64,000 nt of DNA from Adenophora triphylla var. japonica. Lineage: Eukaryota > Streptophyta > Magnoliopsida > Asterales > Campanulaceae. The translations under genes and the position numbers were made by a program. The stretch lies in the NCBI GenBank assembly GCA_022495995.1, contig JAFEMH010000758.1, positions 62,001 to 126,000 of the forward strand, read 5' to 3'. Shown in pieces: positions 35,301 to 45,955 of this stretch (its first letter is position 1; each line of letters starts with the position of its first letter). The notes under the pieces were generated by a model. It saw only the letters and a program-made list of their open reading frames with translations, made no database searches and was not told where the DNA came from.

Positions 35301-35657
35301 AGATCAATAAATAATTAAACAGATTGAATGAGCAAATGATTTAAAAAAATCACCATCTTGCTGGATGGAGAAGGCTTGAACGCAATTGTGTTGGATTAAC
35401 ACAAGTAAACTATTAACCACATTCTGTCTACTGAGTTCTGTGAACCGAACAATCTGCGGCAGGGGTAGGGTTCCTCTTCGCAATAGACAATCGCATACTT
35501 TCTGCAAACAATTGGTGAGCAGAAATTAGGGTTTTAGAGAGTAATTCGTGTGTGTGTGTACATAAAGGGAAAGGGAGAGAAGTATTACAGAAACGGTAGG
35601 ACCAAAATAGGAGTTTATCAGGTAAACGGCGAGCTTGATGCCGTGCTGCGAGACCAT
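23381..35657 (-). CDS. RPC3: DNA-directed RNA polymerase III subunit RPC3 (C82 homologue), 14 exons
   Basis: Pol III-specific subunit that, with RPC6 and RPC7, forms the initiation subcomplex contacting TFIIIB and helping promoter opening in the nucleus. Exons 1-14: 35589-35657, 35354-35501, 34796-34914, 34609-34702, 33490-33641, 32534-32683, 32357-32464, 31904-32015, 25951-26094, 25808-25845, 25639-25731, 24808-24891, 23649-23798, 23381-23515. They total 1596 nt (531 aa plus stop) with GT-AG ends and agreeing phases. The start is MVSQHGIKLAVYLINSYFG. Winged-helix region 1 covers residues ~8-75 (VCDCLLRRGTLPLPQIVRF). The RPC82 core includes GRLSLNQIIDRH, RFIERCPAHEPFLAP, and DEFVRRLRHK followed by CIANVRGRLDDGA. 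Then come VESIVLKKYGREAYRIFRLL (~379-398) and FVEKKDTIKLLYQLWKDDY (~415-433), and a coiled-coil C-terminus (VNELEERSNRLKKIRIVL). Intron 8 is 5.8 kb of transposons. The gene is intact and was identified from family motifs, not a search. Confidence 0.93.
26587..27842. mobile_element. MULE-type element, 1256 bp, 9-bp target duplication TAGTTATAG
   Basis: Starts GGGCAAATTACAAATAAGGG and ends TTATTTGTAGTTTGCCC; the inverted repeats run ~200 bp with mismatches. It is flanked by a perfect 9-bp duplication TAGTTATAG (26578-26586 and 27843-27851), the Mutator signature. It lies in RPC3 intron 8. The interior (26870-27600) is unrelated to the ends, with higher GC at 26990-27190. Its open frames (26997-27188, 27192-27569) match nothing I know, and a captured gene fragment is possible but unproven. 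Confidence 0.88.
28252..28562. repeat. About 100-bp tandem repeat with CCACGGCCAAGGCC motifs
   Basis: Two full copies plus one partial copy of a unit reading TTCTTTCGATGTGGGATAC then TCCAAGGCCACGGCCAAGG. The repeat is open in several frames purely by composition. Confidence 0.8.
28650..28745 (+). mobile_element. SINE-like fragment
   Basis: ACAACAACAACAACAAAGCC followed by CCCAAAATAATTTGGGGTCGG and CTAACATGAATC is a widely dispersed plant motif reminiscent of the Au SINE family. The remainder of such an element is not recognisable here. Confidence 0.4.
29122..29403. mobile_element. Stowaway MITE, 282 bp
   Basis: Ends CTCCCTCTGTTCCACCCGAC and GTCGGGTGGGACGGAGGGAG are inverted repeats flanked by TA. 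The body contains GAGAGAGAATGAGTGG-type sequence. It lies in RPC3 intron 8. Confidence 0.92.
30135..30420. mobile_element. MULE-type MITE, same terminal family as 26587-27842
   Basis: Left AGGGCAAATGACAAATTAGG, right CCTATCTTGTCATTTT, with internal matches to the family (GTTAAGTCACAATGTG, TTAACTGACG). No convincing 9-bp duplication was found. About 290 bp, in RPC3 intron 8. Confidence 0.6.
30674..30958. mobile_element. MITE, 285 bp, perfect 9-bp duplication ATTATATAT
   Basis: Inverted repeats about 45 bp long: TTGGGGGAAACTTGTTTCTC with CATAAGTTATAAAAA on the left, and the complement ending AAGTTTCCCCTAAAACTTGC on the right. Flanked by ATTATATAT at 30665-30673 and 30959-30967. Between the arms lies a tandem series of TTTTAAGGCCTAAACTCG-like units. 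The 9-bp duplication suggests a Mutator relative. Confidence 0.82.
31036..31384. mobile_element. MULE-type MITE, third copy in RPC3 intron 8
   Basis: Left GGAAAATGACAAAATAGGGT, right CCCTAATTTGTCATTTCCCC, with internal inverted matches such as CTAACGTTGTTAAC. About 350 bp. No clear target duplication. 31385-31903 holds no other recognisable feature. Confidence 0.6.
33087..33339. mobile_element. Stowaway MITE in RPC3 intron 5
   Basis: CTCCCTCCGCCCCACTACAA and TTGTAGTGGGACGGAGGGAG form inverted repeats that continue with ACTACACACTT/AAGTGTGTAGT. A TA follows on the right; the left TA is lost in an A-run. 253 bp. Confidence 0.9.
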
Positions 35658-35796
35658 CTTTGCCGGCGGCCGTGTCTTTCTTCACGGTTCTGCTCTTGTG
35701 GAGGAGGGCGGGAATGATAGGCGAACGTGGTTGTATAAAAAGAAGATTGAAGAAGAAAATGTTTTAAATATAAAAACTACACCAAGTTGTCAGGAA
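35658..35796. promoter_or_regulatory. Shared 139-bp divergent upstream region of RPC3 and tRNA-Cys
   Basis: The interval between the RPC3 start codon (minus strand) and the tRNA-Cys 5' end (plus strand). It is GC-rich near RPC3 and AT-rich near the tRNA (TTTAAATATAAAAACTAC). It includes CAA motifs at -10 to -3 of the tRNA, typical of plant Pol III tRNA starts. It must contain the RPC3 5' UTR and at least part of its Pol II promoter. Confidence 0.6.
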
Positions 35797-35868
35797 GGGT
35801 CCATAGCTCAGTGGTAGAGCAATTGACTGCAGATCAATAGGTCACCGGTTCGAACCCGGTTGGGCCCT
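35797..35868 (+). tRNA. tRNA-Cys (anticodon GCA)
   Basis: 72-nt cloverleaf. The acceptor stem pairs GGGTCCA with TGGGCCC (one G-U), with discriminator U. The D arm lies in AGCTCAGTGGTAGAGC. The anticodon loop CTGCAGA carries GCA with stem TTGA/TCAA. The T arm is CCGGTTCGAACCCGG. The A box (TAGCTCAGTGG) and B box (GGTTCGAACCC) are intact. There is no intron, and the 3' CCA is not encoded, as expected for a nuclear gene. It is divergent from RPC3. Confidence 0.96.
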
Positions 35869-35876
35869 ATAATTAA

Positions 35877-35881
35877 TTTTT
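35877..35881 (+). terminator. Pol III terminator T5
   Basis: Run of five T on the coding strand, eight bases after the tRNA 3' end; the simple T-run is the Pol III stop signal. Confidence 0.8.
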
Positions 35882-38765
35882 ATTTCCAATCAGTTTTTTT
35901 TCTTTTTGAAACCAAATTAGTTTATTTACTTGTGTTTTAATTTATTTTCTGATCCTTGATGTATGATTAATTTATTTTCTCATTGTTTATATAAATAAAA
36001 AAATATATTATAATCTACTATTTAGTTACTGTCTTTTTATTTGTGTTTTCATTTGTTTACTCGTTCTTATTTTCTTGTTGTTTTTAATTTATTTTTCTCC
36101 TTAAATTTAATTTCCCTTTTTAATTAGTTTATTTTTACTTGTGTTTTCATTTATTTTCTGATCTTAACTTATGCATATTTTAGTTCATTTTCTCATTAGC
36201 ATGTTACTTTATATCTTAATATATTTTAGTTCATTTTCTCATTAGCATGTTACTTTATATCTTAATATATTCTCTTAATTTATTTTTATGCTTATAATTT
36301 ATACTTAGATACTTTATCTTTATATTGTGTTCGGTTTAACAAAAAAATAGATATTTGTATTTTAATATGTTTATCATTCTTAATTTCTTTTTGCAATTTA
36401 TTGTTCTCTTTTGCAATTTATTGTTCTCTTTAATTGGAATTTCCTTTTTTAATGAGTTTATTTTTTAACTTGGGTTTTCATTTATTTGAATTTCTTTATT
36501 TATTTTTTTCATTTTTTTTTATCTCTTAGGAGTCTGGGCCCAGATTTAGTTTAATTTTCATTTTCCACAATTTTGGTGATCCTATATACTATATACGGAG
36601 CAAGACCAGGGGCTCATTGGCCGAAGGATTGGTTCGACAACAGCTTTCAGATCAAAATTATAAGTCCCTTTTTTTCCATGAAAGCTTGCACCGAGAGGAA
36701 GATTTAGAATACGAACTCTTTTAAAAAATGAAGAGATTTTTATAATGCTTGCATGGTGGGGACTAGCTGAGTATCTGTTTGGTCTTCCGGTAAACGAAGA
36801 GTACTTTGAGTAATTTATTTCGCCAATTTGGAACGAACTAAAGCCAAAAGTAAAGTCAATAGGTGACACATTTTGGATCTTCAACTCTCAATTTTAAGGT
36901 TATAAGAAAATTTGTCAAGACGACAATCAAAATGATCAAACGCCTGATTGGTCTATTTCTAAAAGGCATTGGTCGAGTTCTAACAGGCTTAAAAAAAACA
37001 CCATAAAACGGCTAATGAAAGATGAATTTATCGATATGATATATAAAAGCAGAAACATTTCAAGATCATACAGCTCGCCACGTGGAATTTCAAGTCAGCT
37101 TTATGTTCACCAATTATTAGCCGCCATGTGTCACATTCAATGAAGAGTTTTATTTTAGATTTTGATTTAAACACAAATTTTAGCTTTTAAATCCAAACAA
37201 AATATTTTTAAACGTAATAAATTCAAACTAGAGCGGTTCAACTACTTCATCCGAAAGAATGTGATGGTGGTAGAAAGTAGAAACATTGTCTTGGAGCATG
37301 CACTGATTTCTCTTATCATTATCCCCCATATTAGATTTTAGATTATTAGATTAGTTTATTTTATTGGATTAAATTTAATTTGTTTAAATTGTATTGTTCT
37401 CTCCATCCTAAAATGAATGATTTTTTTCAAAATTTAAGAATCATTTTAAAAAATTTAATTTTAATCTAGAAAAAATAATAAACATTCTTTTAATTCATTT
37501 TTAAAATTTTAGATTTGTAAAAATATAATGAATTATGAAAAAAAAAAATTAAATCAAAAAATTTAAAAGAACATTTATTTTGAGACAATAATGGACATTC
37601 AATTAGAGACAGAGAAAGTATCATTATCCATTATCCCCATATCAGATTATCAAATTAGTATATTTTATTAGTTTAAATTTAAAATTTTGAAATTATCATC
37701 TTTGTAAGTCTTTTTAAGTAAGATTTCAAAATCATATTATCAGATTATATTTATTATTTTCAGCTTATCAAACCAATATATTTTATTAGTTTAAATTTAA
37801 AATTTAAAAATTATCATCTAATGAAAGTCTTTTGGAAGTAATAGTCCTAGAACTTACTCTCTTTTTATGACCAGAAATCACTATCATTCATTTATATCTA
37901 TCATTATTTTGCATACGTTTTCGTGCATCTGCCTCTTTCAAGTTTGTCTTTCTTTTCTCTCTCAAATCCATTTTTTTTTCAAATTAAATTTGTGCTGCAT
38001 AGTTCCCATAGTGATTAATAATTTAATGATATTTCAATTTCTAACGAGCTATTATTCTTAGGATAGATATATCAGTGCTTTACTAACATTTAATGTTGTT
38101 TACTAACCTTAATGTATATTGGGTTGTTAGATGTTATAACCAATTTCTAATGCATATTAACTCGGTTTGTATGCCATTTGAGCCCGCCTTCTTGATTGTT
38201 TAATGCTTGATTAATAAAATACTCAACCAAAAAAATACGAGTATTTATGATTTCCTAATTCCTATCAAGTGTACTAAGTGATACTTGGTGATGATAAAGA
38301 AACTGTTGTTAAGTCTGCGCCGAGCATGATCTCGCAAAGAAGACAAGCAACCAAAATCCAACAAAGCTAACTTCATTATCCTAATTTTTCATTCTCCGTA
38401 TTATGGCCATTGAAAGCTAAACCTCCACGGACAGATTTAAATCGATTCTATCATTCTCTTAGTATTATTTAATTTGATCATCTCAATTATAATTTTTAAG
38501 AATATTTTTTGTTGTGATTTTTAACTTAGGTAATTATCTTGATTCTTTTTTCTGTGTGTTGATCAAACATGTTCTTTTTAAAAAAAAAAAAAATTTATGA
38601 AACTGATCAAATATGATCCTAAGCATTACATCGTTGTCAAGGTCTCTTTTTAGAAAAAGTATACTCCGTCCCAAAACGAAAAACTAAATTATTTTTCTAT
38701 TTTTTTCTTGATTAACGATAAATTTAAAATATTTTGATAATTCATTTTGGGACATAAATATTATT
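35882..38765. other. AT-rich intergenic spacer with decayed MITE
   Basis: Very AT-rich. Short direct repeats of TTTAGTTCATTTTCTCATTAG (36180-36245) and TTGCAATTTATTGTTCTC (36390-36430) are visible. A degenerate inverted-repeat MITE lies at about 37395-37622 (AAAATGAATGATTTTTTTC...ACATTTATTTTGAGAC). A short non-AT-rich stretch at 36530-36900 has no gene I can identify. Confidence 0.5.
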
Positions 38766-40260
38766 TGTAACGACCCTAACCCTAGGCACTAATTTAGTAT
38801 AATATTATATGCTTTTAATATTAATGTTAACTTTATGTGTTTATTTTATGTCTTTAAATTCTCATATCAAGATGAAATGGTTCGGAAATAATTTAAAATC
38901 CTTAGGATTTCTAGAGAAATAAAATAAAGCATTTTGGGGAAAGTATAATAATAGAAAATGAATAAAATGTGAAAGGTGGTTAAAATATGTGGGATAAAGT
39001 ATTTGAGTAGGAGGGTTTAGTTTACCACTTTAGAAATTGATGGACTTAGTTGCTCATTTGGGGAAAGCCTTAGATAGTATGGTATGGGAGGCCATGCCCT
39101 CCCCCCTAATTCCCTCAACCTTGCCTCCCTTTAGTCAATAATCACCACACTCTTCCAATACTCCCTCTATTCTCCTCCATCATCCTCCTTCATTTCTCTC
39201 TTACAATTTTCATGGAAATCCCATTGTGAAACCCACCTCTTCTCAAGCTCCTACCAAGTTCAATCCTTCTTCATTTTTTAATTCGGGAGTACTTTTGTAA
39301 TCGGGGCATCTAGGGGAGTTCATCAAGCTAAAGAAATCCATAATCCATCTCCTATTCTAAAGTGAGTTATTATGACCCTTCCCTTCTTTAAATGTTCATG
39401 AACTATTAAATGTTGTTATTGTTGTTCTAATGGCTATTTGATGCTTTGGGGAAACCTTCTTGGTTTTGAGGAATTTGTTAGTGCTATAGAAAATGTTGTT
39501 GTTCATGAAAGTGGTAAAGAATAGAAGTAAATGGGTTGGGTTGGATTAGAATGGAAATCTTGGGAAATGGTAGGAAATTGGGTGGAAAACCAAGTAGTAA
39601 TGATCTAGGTTTAGGACATGATACTTTGGAGTTAAATGAGTAAAATGAAGTTAACAAAGTTAGAAATTTCTTTTAAGTTCACAAATTAGTGGAAACTTGG
39701 TTGAAAATTTGGTTTCTTGGAAATACGAATTGTTGCTGCTGCTGATGCCCATTTCTGGCCGTGGCACGAGTCGTGCCCATAGGCACGAGTCGTGCCCTTA
39801 TCCAACTCGTGGTAACGAATCGTGTCCGGAGTGCCAAGTCGTTCTGAGTAACTTTGTGGAGGATTGGCACGAGTCGTGCCCTCAGGCACGAGTCGTGCCA
39901 TGTGGAAGTCACGAGTCGTGCTGTCAAGGGACGCATGATTCAGAGAAGGGCCAAAAGGGCACGAGTCGTGCCCTGGGGCACGAGTCGTGTCCTGGCGTGG
40001 TTACAATGCGCCAACTTTAGAGCTGTTCAAACCTAATCAAACTAGAACCAAAATGAAATCTCTTTAACCTAGATTAAAGTAGAATAGGGCTACACAATGA
40101 CATTTAAAGTGATCAAAATGGAATTGGGGAAGTACTTTAAATATTGCTTGGAAACCGCTAGGTAGCCTAGTTTGGTAACTTGACCAAGGTGATTCCAACT
40201 TGGTAGATTTAACTTGGACCTTTATAGAGGTCATGTATTATTGTATATTGACTACGTATG
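38766..40260 (+). mobile_element. Element A (chromovirus) 5' LTR, first part
   Basis: Starts TGTAACGACCCTAACCC after TTATT (putative target duplication, 38761-38765). It continues to 40260, where it is interrupted by the Tat element, and resumes at 54533. The whole LTR is about 2.46 kb. A reverse-complement copy is at 58479-60964. It contains the GGCACGAGTCGTGCC palindrome cassette. Confidence 0.9.
39763..39993. repeat. Palindrome cassette GGCACGAGTCGTGCC in element A LTR
   Basis: Five full or near-full copies (39763, 39782, about 39866, about 39884, about 39959) and several decayed copies (AACGAATCGTGTCC, TCACGAGTCGTGCTG, GGCACGAGTCGTGTCC) in 230 bp. The equivalent place in the element B LTR has an unrelated palindrome. 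Confidence 0.9.
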
Positions 40261-41990
40261 TGTGAATGTGTGCCCCAAATTTTTTGTGTATTTTGGAAAT
40301 TCACGCGAGTTTGAAGACATCCGGTTTAATTTGAAAAACGGAGTCGCCACGCCATTTTGATTACCTCAAAACTTTGAAAAAAAGGTTTTATGGGTTCGGA
40401 GGTTAAGTTACCCCTTGGGAAGAACGGATCGTCGTTCACCCAAGGTGCCTTGCCGGAGCAAGTCTCCCAAGATCCCATTAATCGTGCTTGCTTGAGTGCT
40501 TTCTTGTGTGCATGTGTTGAAAATAAAAGGGGAGGGAATGTCCCAAGTCGTCTTCCGGACGTACAAACCATTTGTTGGTTGTCGCTCGGGATTTCTTGGA
40601 TTTTATGTATTCGGGATTATGATCCCGTCCTCATCTTGGACTTGTGATCATCGCATTTTTGGACCTTGGAACTTGCGTGATCGAGAGAATGACTCCCTTT
40701 ATAGTCAAAGATGAGGTTCTTTAGAAAAGGAGGGTCCTTAGCCCATCAATCCTACACTTTAAGACGGTCGAGCTCATATAGATGCTTCATACTCATCTTA
40801 AGTGATGATCGGAGATATAGGGTTCAAGGTTGTCCCTTCTAAAGAAATTATGAAACCTTTATGGAAGGAACGATGTAAAGATAGGATCTTTTACACCGGT
40901 CCGTTCCAAGGTTGCTAATGGGGACATGGGGAAATGCATGTAAAATGACATTTTTAATGAAAATATGACATTTTTGGGTTGCAAATGATGCATTTGAGTT
41001 AAAGAAATGATCTTTATTTGCAAATGATGCATAAAGACATGATTTTTATGCAAATGATGCATTTTATGAAGAAATTGGAATTTGAATATGCAAAGGATGC
41101 ATGAAGATTGTATTTTGAAAAGCATAGGATGCTAATTTGGGATAAAGATATGATCTTTAATGCATAGGATGCTTGAAAAAGGATTTCATATGCAAAGGAT
41201 GCATTTTTATCATAAAGATTGGATTTTTATATACAAAGGATGCATGAAGATGATGTTTTTATTGAAAAATGGGGTTTTTAGGTGCAAAGGATGCACCTTT
41301 GATTCAAAAGATTACATCTTTAATGGCAAAGGATGCCTAATGCATGCAAAGGGGGAAAGGGGGTATAAAGATATGATCTTTAATCTACCAAGTCCCAAGC
41401 AAGATAATAGCTATGTATGAAATGCAATGAGCAATTAGGATCACATAAAGCAATTAGGATGCAAGTTTAGGGCGTGCGAGGTTACCAATGGCTTCCTCTT
41501 CTTCTTTGGATGGAGCTAGGAGGAGGAATTGATCTTGGGATCTTCAAGGAGGAGGGAGGTAGCTTCTTGGCCTTCTTCTTCACCTTCTTGGGCTTCCAGC
41601 AGCTCTTGGGAGGACCTTCTTCGTATTATGAGAGTATTATGCTTTTTGTTGATGATTAAAATGGGTAGAGGAGGGCTCTATTTATAGGCAGTCTGGATAA
41701 GGCTAATGAAGCCGTGCGGCCAGAGACCTTGAGCTAATGCAGCCGTGCGGCATTATCCCTTGTGACTCAGCATTTCTAGAAACATGCAAGGTGGCAAATT
41801 CTAGAAGTTTCCTCCCAATTAAGAAAAACGTGTTTCTTAATTGGGAAGCTTCCCTTTCAGCCCTTATTTAATTTGGAACAGTTCCGGAATATTTTCGGAA
41901 CACTAGGAAGGTCCGGGGAATTACCGAGAAACTTACCGAAATTGCCGGGAAATTTAACCGGAAGGCATGAGCCAGATTTGGGTACTTACA
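40261..41990 (-). repeat. Tat element 3' LTR (left copy), 1730 bp
   Basis: Begins TGTGAATGTGTGCC and ends GGGTACTTACA on the plus strand (TG...CA). A minus-strand TATAAATA is at 41679-41686. It holds a run of about ten GCAAAKGATGC motifs (40980-41340) and two GCCGTGCGGC palindromes (41711, 41742). Confidence 0.93.
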
Positions 41991-42105
41991 AGCCCTCGGC
42001 AGCGTCACTTGCAAGGCGAGTGGGGTTGTCGATAGAAAAGGATCCGATCTGGCGAATGCCGAGACGGATTGAGAGACCGAGGTGGTCGAGTGGCTGAACC
42101 TCTGG

Positions 42106-42425
42106 AAGGCTACCTACGTATCCCGAGTGGGAATCAAGCCAGACCGTAGTTCGGAAAAGATCCGCTGAGGAATGGAGAAGAGAAACTGGTCTCTTGCTGG
42201 GGAAGTAGAAGAGAAAATGACTTAAGAGGTCAAGCAATTGATCCTACTGGGGATATGCTAGAGGTGACCGATGTGGTCAGATATCTAAATCTCTATGAGG
42301 GGTTACTTTATCACTGATGAGTGACAAAGAAACAGGGTGACCAAAATGGTCGGATGGCTGGACCTTTTATGAAAGGCTACCTACGTATCCCGGAGGAATC
42401 AAGCCTTGATCGTAGTTCAAGCATC
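42106..42425. repeat. Repeated GCTACCTACGTATCCCG motif blocks
   Basis: GGCTACCTACGTATCCCGAG...CGTAGTTC at 42108 and again at 42372. A related copy (GGCTGCCTACGTTCCCC...CGTAGTTC) is at 48305. The motif lies in the 3' untranslated part of the Tat element, a typical location for such sequence in Tat/Ogre elements. Confidence 0.6.
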
Positions 42426-42534
42426 ACTAGATAGTTAGGAACGATGTCTAGGATCCTTGAGGGTTTTGACAATTAATGTAGGCTGTCACCTGGTTGACAA
42501 TTAATGGAGGTTGTCACCTGAAGAAACTAGAGCT

Positions 42535-42960
42535 TACGTCACTATCGAGGAGATAGAGGTAGCTAAAGTTGAGAGAACTTAAGCATACTTCACTATTCGT
42601 GATAGAGGTAGCTTAAGTTAGAAGAACTTGAGCGTACGTCACTATCTGGGATAGAGGTAGCTTAATTTAGGATAACTTGAGCGTACGTCACTATTCGGGA
42701 TAGAGGTAGCTTAAGTTTAGAGAACTTAGCATACGTCACTATCCGGGATAGAGGTAGCTTAAGTTTAGAGAACTTAGCATACGTCACTATCCGGGATAGA
42801 GGTAGCTTAAGTTTAGAGAACTTAGAATACATCACTATCCGGGATAGAGGTAGCTTAAGTTTAGAGAACTTAGCATACGTCACTATCCGGGATAGAGGTA
42901 GCTTAAGTTTAGAGAACTTAGCATACGTCACTATCCGGGATAGAGGTAAGCTAAGTTTAG
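42535..42960 (-). repeat. 48-bp tandem repeat in Tat 3' UTR
   Basis: About eight units; the last five or six are nearly identical. Each contains TTTAGAGAACTTAGCATACG, then TCACTATCCGGGATAGAGG and TAGCTTAAG. The period is a multiple of three, so the minus strand shows a meaningless repeating 16-residue peptide. Tandem arrays next to the 3' LTR are characteristic of Tat-lineage elements and are considered a source of satellite DNA. Confidence 0.9.
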
Positions 42961-43350
42961 AGTTTTGACAATTCGGAGGTTGTCACCTAGCGTTATCCCG
43001 TTATAACGGAATTAACGGAGGCGACTGGGAAGAAAGCTTAATTGCTTAGGAGATAAGGGACATCTTCTGAAAAGGGTGTTATCTTAGTTAAAGGATAACG
43101 GGAATTGGAGGCCCAAGTGGAAAGTCCAGGGGCAAAATTGTAATTTCTGCTCAGAGCGAATGAGGCCGCCCGGCATGAGATGGAGGAAAAAGAAGCCGTA
43201 CGGCTAGAAGTCTGTTTTTTCCAGATTATTTAAAACAGATTTGAACGGGCAATTGGGCATTACTGCCGCCCATTCCCAGCCGAGGAAGAGAGAGAGAGGA
43301 GAGAAAATTACTTCAAAATTCTTCAATTTCCTTTGCTTCTACCGATTGAA

Positions 43351-45955
43351 ATGGATCCGGAGGGGAATCCTATACCAAGGCAAGCAAGAAGAAACATCTC
43401 GGAAGCCGCTCGGAGGAGGAGGAAAGAGCTCGTTCGAACGGAGAGAAAGTATGACTTTCTTACGCCTCCATCGGAGCTTTATCCGGGGAGAAGAGAGCAC
43501 AAATCGACGAACCCGCGATCGGTTGGGGTAAGTGTTCTTATTTGGCTCGATTCCGTCGATTTTAATTGAATTTTGATTGATTTAGGGTTTGACCCGAATT
43601 TTAGGAATTTTCAAGGATTTTCCTAGGATTTTTTGAATGATTTTGAGACATTGATGATTAACCTATGAGGCTAAGAACATGCATGTGCAATTTATTTGAT
43701 AAAAATAATGGGAATGACCCACTTTTTTCTCGAAAATAAAGTAAGAATGATAATTGTCTAAAGTGAGACGGAGTTCTTGCATGTGCTAGAACTAGGTCAA
43801 AATTTTGATTATCAATGAGAAAACAAAATTTTGGAAGATGAAAAGGATTCATGCATGCCACTTTTTGAAAGAATAATGCTTATGTGCAAGGAATTTTGAA
43901 AATTGGGATTTTGTGCTTTAGGAAAGCGATGGGACTTGACATGATGTGTTTCAAGTGATGAAAGACGTGTTTTCTATGCAAAGGATGCTAGAAAATTTTT
44001 GTGAATGCTTTTCTTTTGAAAATATGTGCATTTTTTTGAATATATGCATGCCTTTGAAAATGATGAAGGACTGACACATTTCTTTTGCGTTCTTCCTGCA
44101 GGAGATCAAGTCTAGAGGGCCATCTGAGATAGCAGTCAGGCTTTGGGAAAGGATGCCTGATTTCGAGAAAAATGGGGCGAATCCCAAGCAGCTGGTGTGG
44201 GCTACCGGCCTAGATTTATTCATTGAGGCGATCGGCAGGGGGATCCACATCACCTCGAAGAGCAAGGGCTTGGTCCAGGCCCTATCTGAGTTTTGGTGGG
44301 ATAGCACTCATAGCTTCCATCTGAGCTGGGGAGAGTTGACAGTGACTCCCGCTGATTTCACGGCTATCACTGGTCTACAGTTTACTGGGAGGCCCGTGAC
44401 TTGGAGGGACCACATCACACCGAGGAGTTCCGAGCTTTGGTCGGGTTTGAGTTGATTCCCAAGGGGCTAGGGATGGAGACACGGAATGTCGAGGTGGCGC
44501 CCGTAACCGCATACGGGACTTTGCCGTTAGCGACGTGATCGCCGCCAGCCGGCTAGAGCCTTTGTGTGGTTGATGCTGTCGGTCACCATTTTTGCTAATT
44601 CTGGGACACTAGCCATGACTAGCCTCCTCGACTCTCTGGAGGATGTTGATGGGATAGGGACGGTCTCTTGGGGAGAGGCTGGATTAGCGGAACTTTACTT
44701 CTCTTTGGACATGTACAGTCGGAACAAGGCTGCTTCCATGGACTGCTTTTCATTTGCCCTTGAGGTAGTCCCTCTTTCTTTTCTCTTTCTTTTCTTGTCT
44801 TGAGACTTTTATGAGAGAGAAATGACCCTTTTTTGATGTTTTGAACATGCAGGTCTGGTTCTGTGAGGTGATCAGGTTCTTTCCGTGGAACCAACAGAGC
44901 GATATCACCATCTTCCCTGCCATGATCCGCTGGAGGGGAGATGCGAGGGATAAGTTCACGGGAAAGACCCGGATCACTTTTGATTACAAGATGGTGAGGC
45001 CGGTCATCAACAGGGATGGGCACAATGGAGTGGACTTCTACCCTCGGTGTATCCTGAGATTTTGCTAGGAGAGGCCATTGAGGCGACGAGGCGAGGAGAT
45101 GGCTTACGGGCCGACATGTGATGTCATATATTTGGGGGACCGTTTCTCGAGGCAAGATGGCCATGTCCCTCCATTGGACGCCATTACTCCCCATGATCCT
45201 CCAAAGACGGATGCTACAGCCTGTGGATTGGCAAAGCAGATGAGATTGCTAGATATCACGCAGCGTGGCCGCCGAGGAGTACTTTGACATGGATACCCCT
45301 ACGCCGTGTTTGTGGAGCGCGCCCGAGGACGCCACGTAAGGCCGTGAAGCTCGGCGGTCACTCGGGGATATGGGGAGGATGAGCCACGACCCGCCGATCC
45401 CTCCTGCGCACCTGTCTTACGTGGTCCACGGAGTTCCACGGAGGATGAGGATTCCTGTCCCCGACACTAGGGAGCCTCAGTATGCCCTGCCGCCTGATAG
45501 CACTGTAAGTATACTTTTAGGATCTTTCCCTTTTTCAGCTTTTTTTTTTTGCTTTTTGCAATTCTGAGATTTTTCTGAGATTTTTCTCCTCTTTTTTTTT
45601 TTCAGGTTCCAGCTCGCACCTATGACAGATTGGTCAGGCAGAACAGGGGCTGGAAAGACATGTGCTGGTCCCTTCTGCGGAAGCCGGCTCGCGCTTCAAA
45701 GGCGCGGCGGACGCACAGAGCTCGGGCGCAAGAGAAGGCATGTCGGGGGCACGGCCTACCTCATCGACCTCGGAGTACTCTTCCCGCTGCCATGCCTCTG
45801 GGGCGGGACCCAATGCCGACATTCGGAGCAAATGGGCCGAGTACGGGCACGATAATGTCCATTTGTCCGATGTGAGCGACTGTGAGGACTTGATGAGGGA
45901 GGCTAGCGTTTATGAGCTAAGCAGTGATGAAGAAGAGGAAGAATCGGAGGCCTAG
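43351..45955 (+). pseudogene. Antisense plant-mobile-domain (PMD) gene of the Tat element, four exons
   Basis: Encoded opposite to the element's RT. Exons by splice sites: 43351-43527 (MDPEGNPIPRQARRNISEA; ends GG/GTAAGT), 44102-44764 (CTGCAG/GAG to GAG/GTAGTC), 44853-45504 (TGCAG/GTCTGG to ACT/GTAAGT), 45606-45955 (TTCAG/GTTCCAG). Exon 2 has the PMD core: FWWDSTHSFHLSWGELTVT then DFTAITGLQFTGRPVTW. Exon 3 continues with RFFPWNQQSDITIF. The C-terminus is acidic (SSDEEEEESEA). PMD proteins include the host genes MAIN and MAIL1, needed for genome stability and silencing; the role in retrotransposons is unknown. Exon 2 has a frameshift after about 44450 and exons 3-4 change frame, so this copy is probably broken, although its splice sites survive. 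Confidence 0.7.

Noticed and set aside
36582..36884. 100-aa minus-strand open frame, considered as organelle-derived DNA
   Set aside because: I could not match it to a specific plastid or mitochondrial gene, and the frame has no clear start context.
42662..42931. 89-aa minus-strand open frame with a 16-residue repeat (KFSKLKLPLSRIV)
   Set aside because: A by-product of the 48-bp tandem repeat in an untranslated region.
42480..42960. CRISPR-like regular repeats
   Set aside because: Contiguous 48-bp tandem units without unique spacers in a plant retrotransposon; no cas genes.
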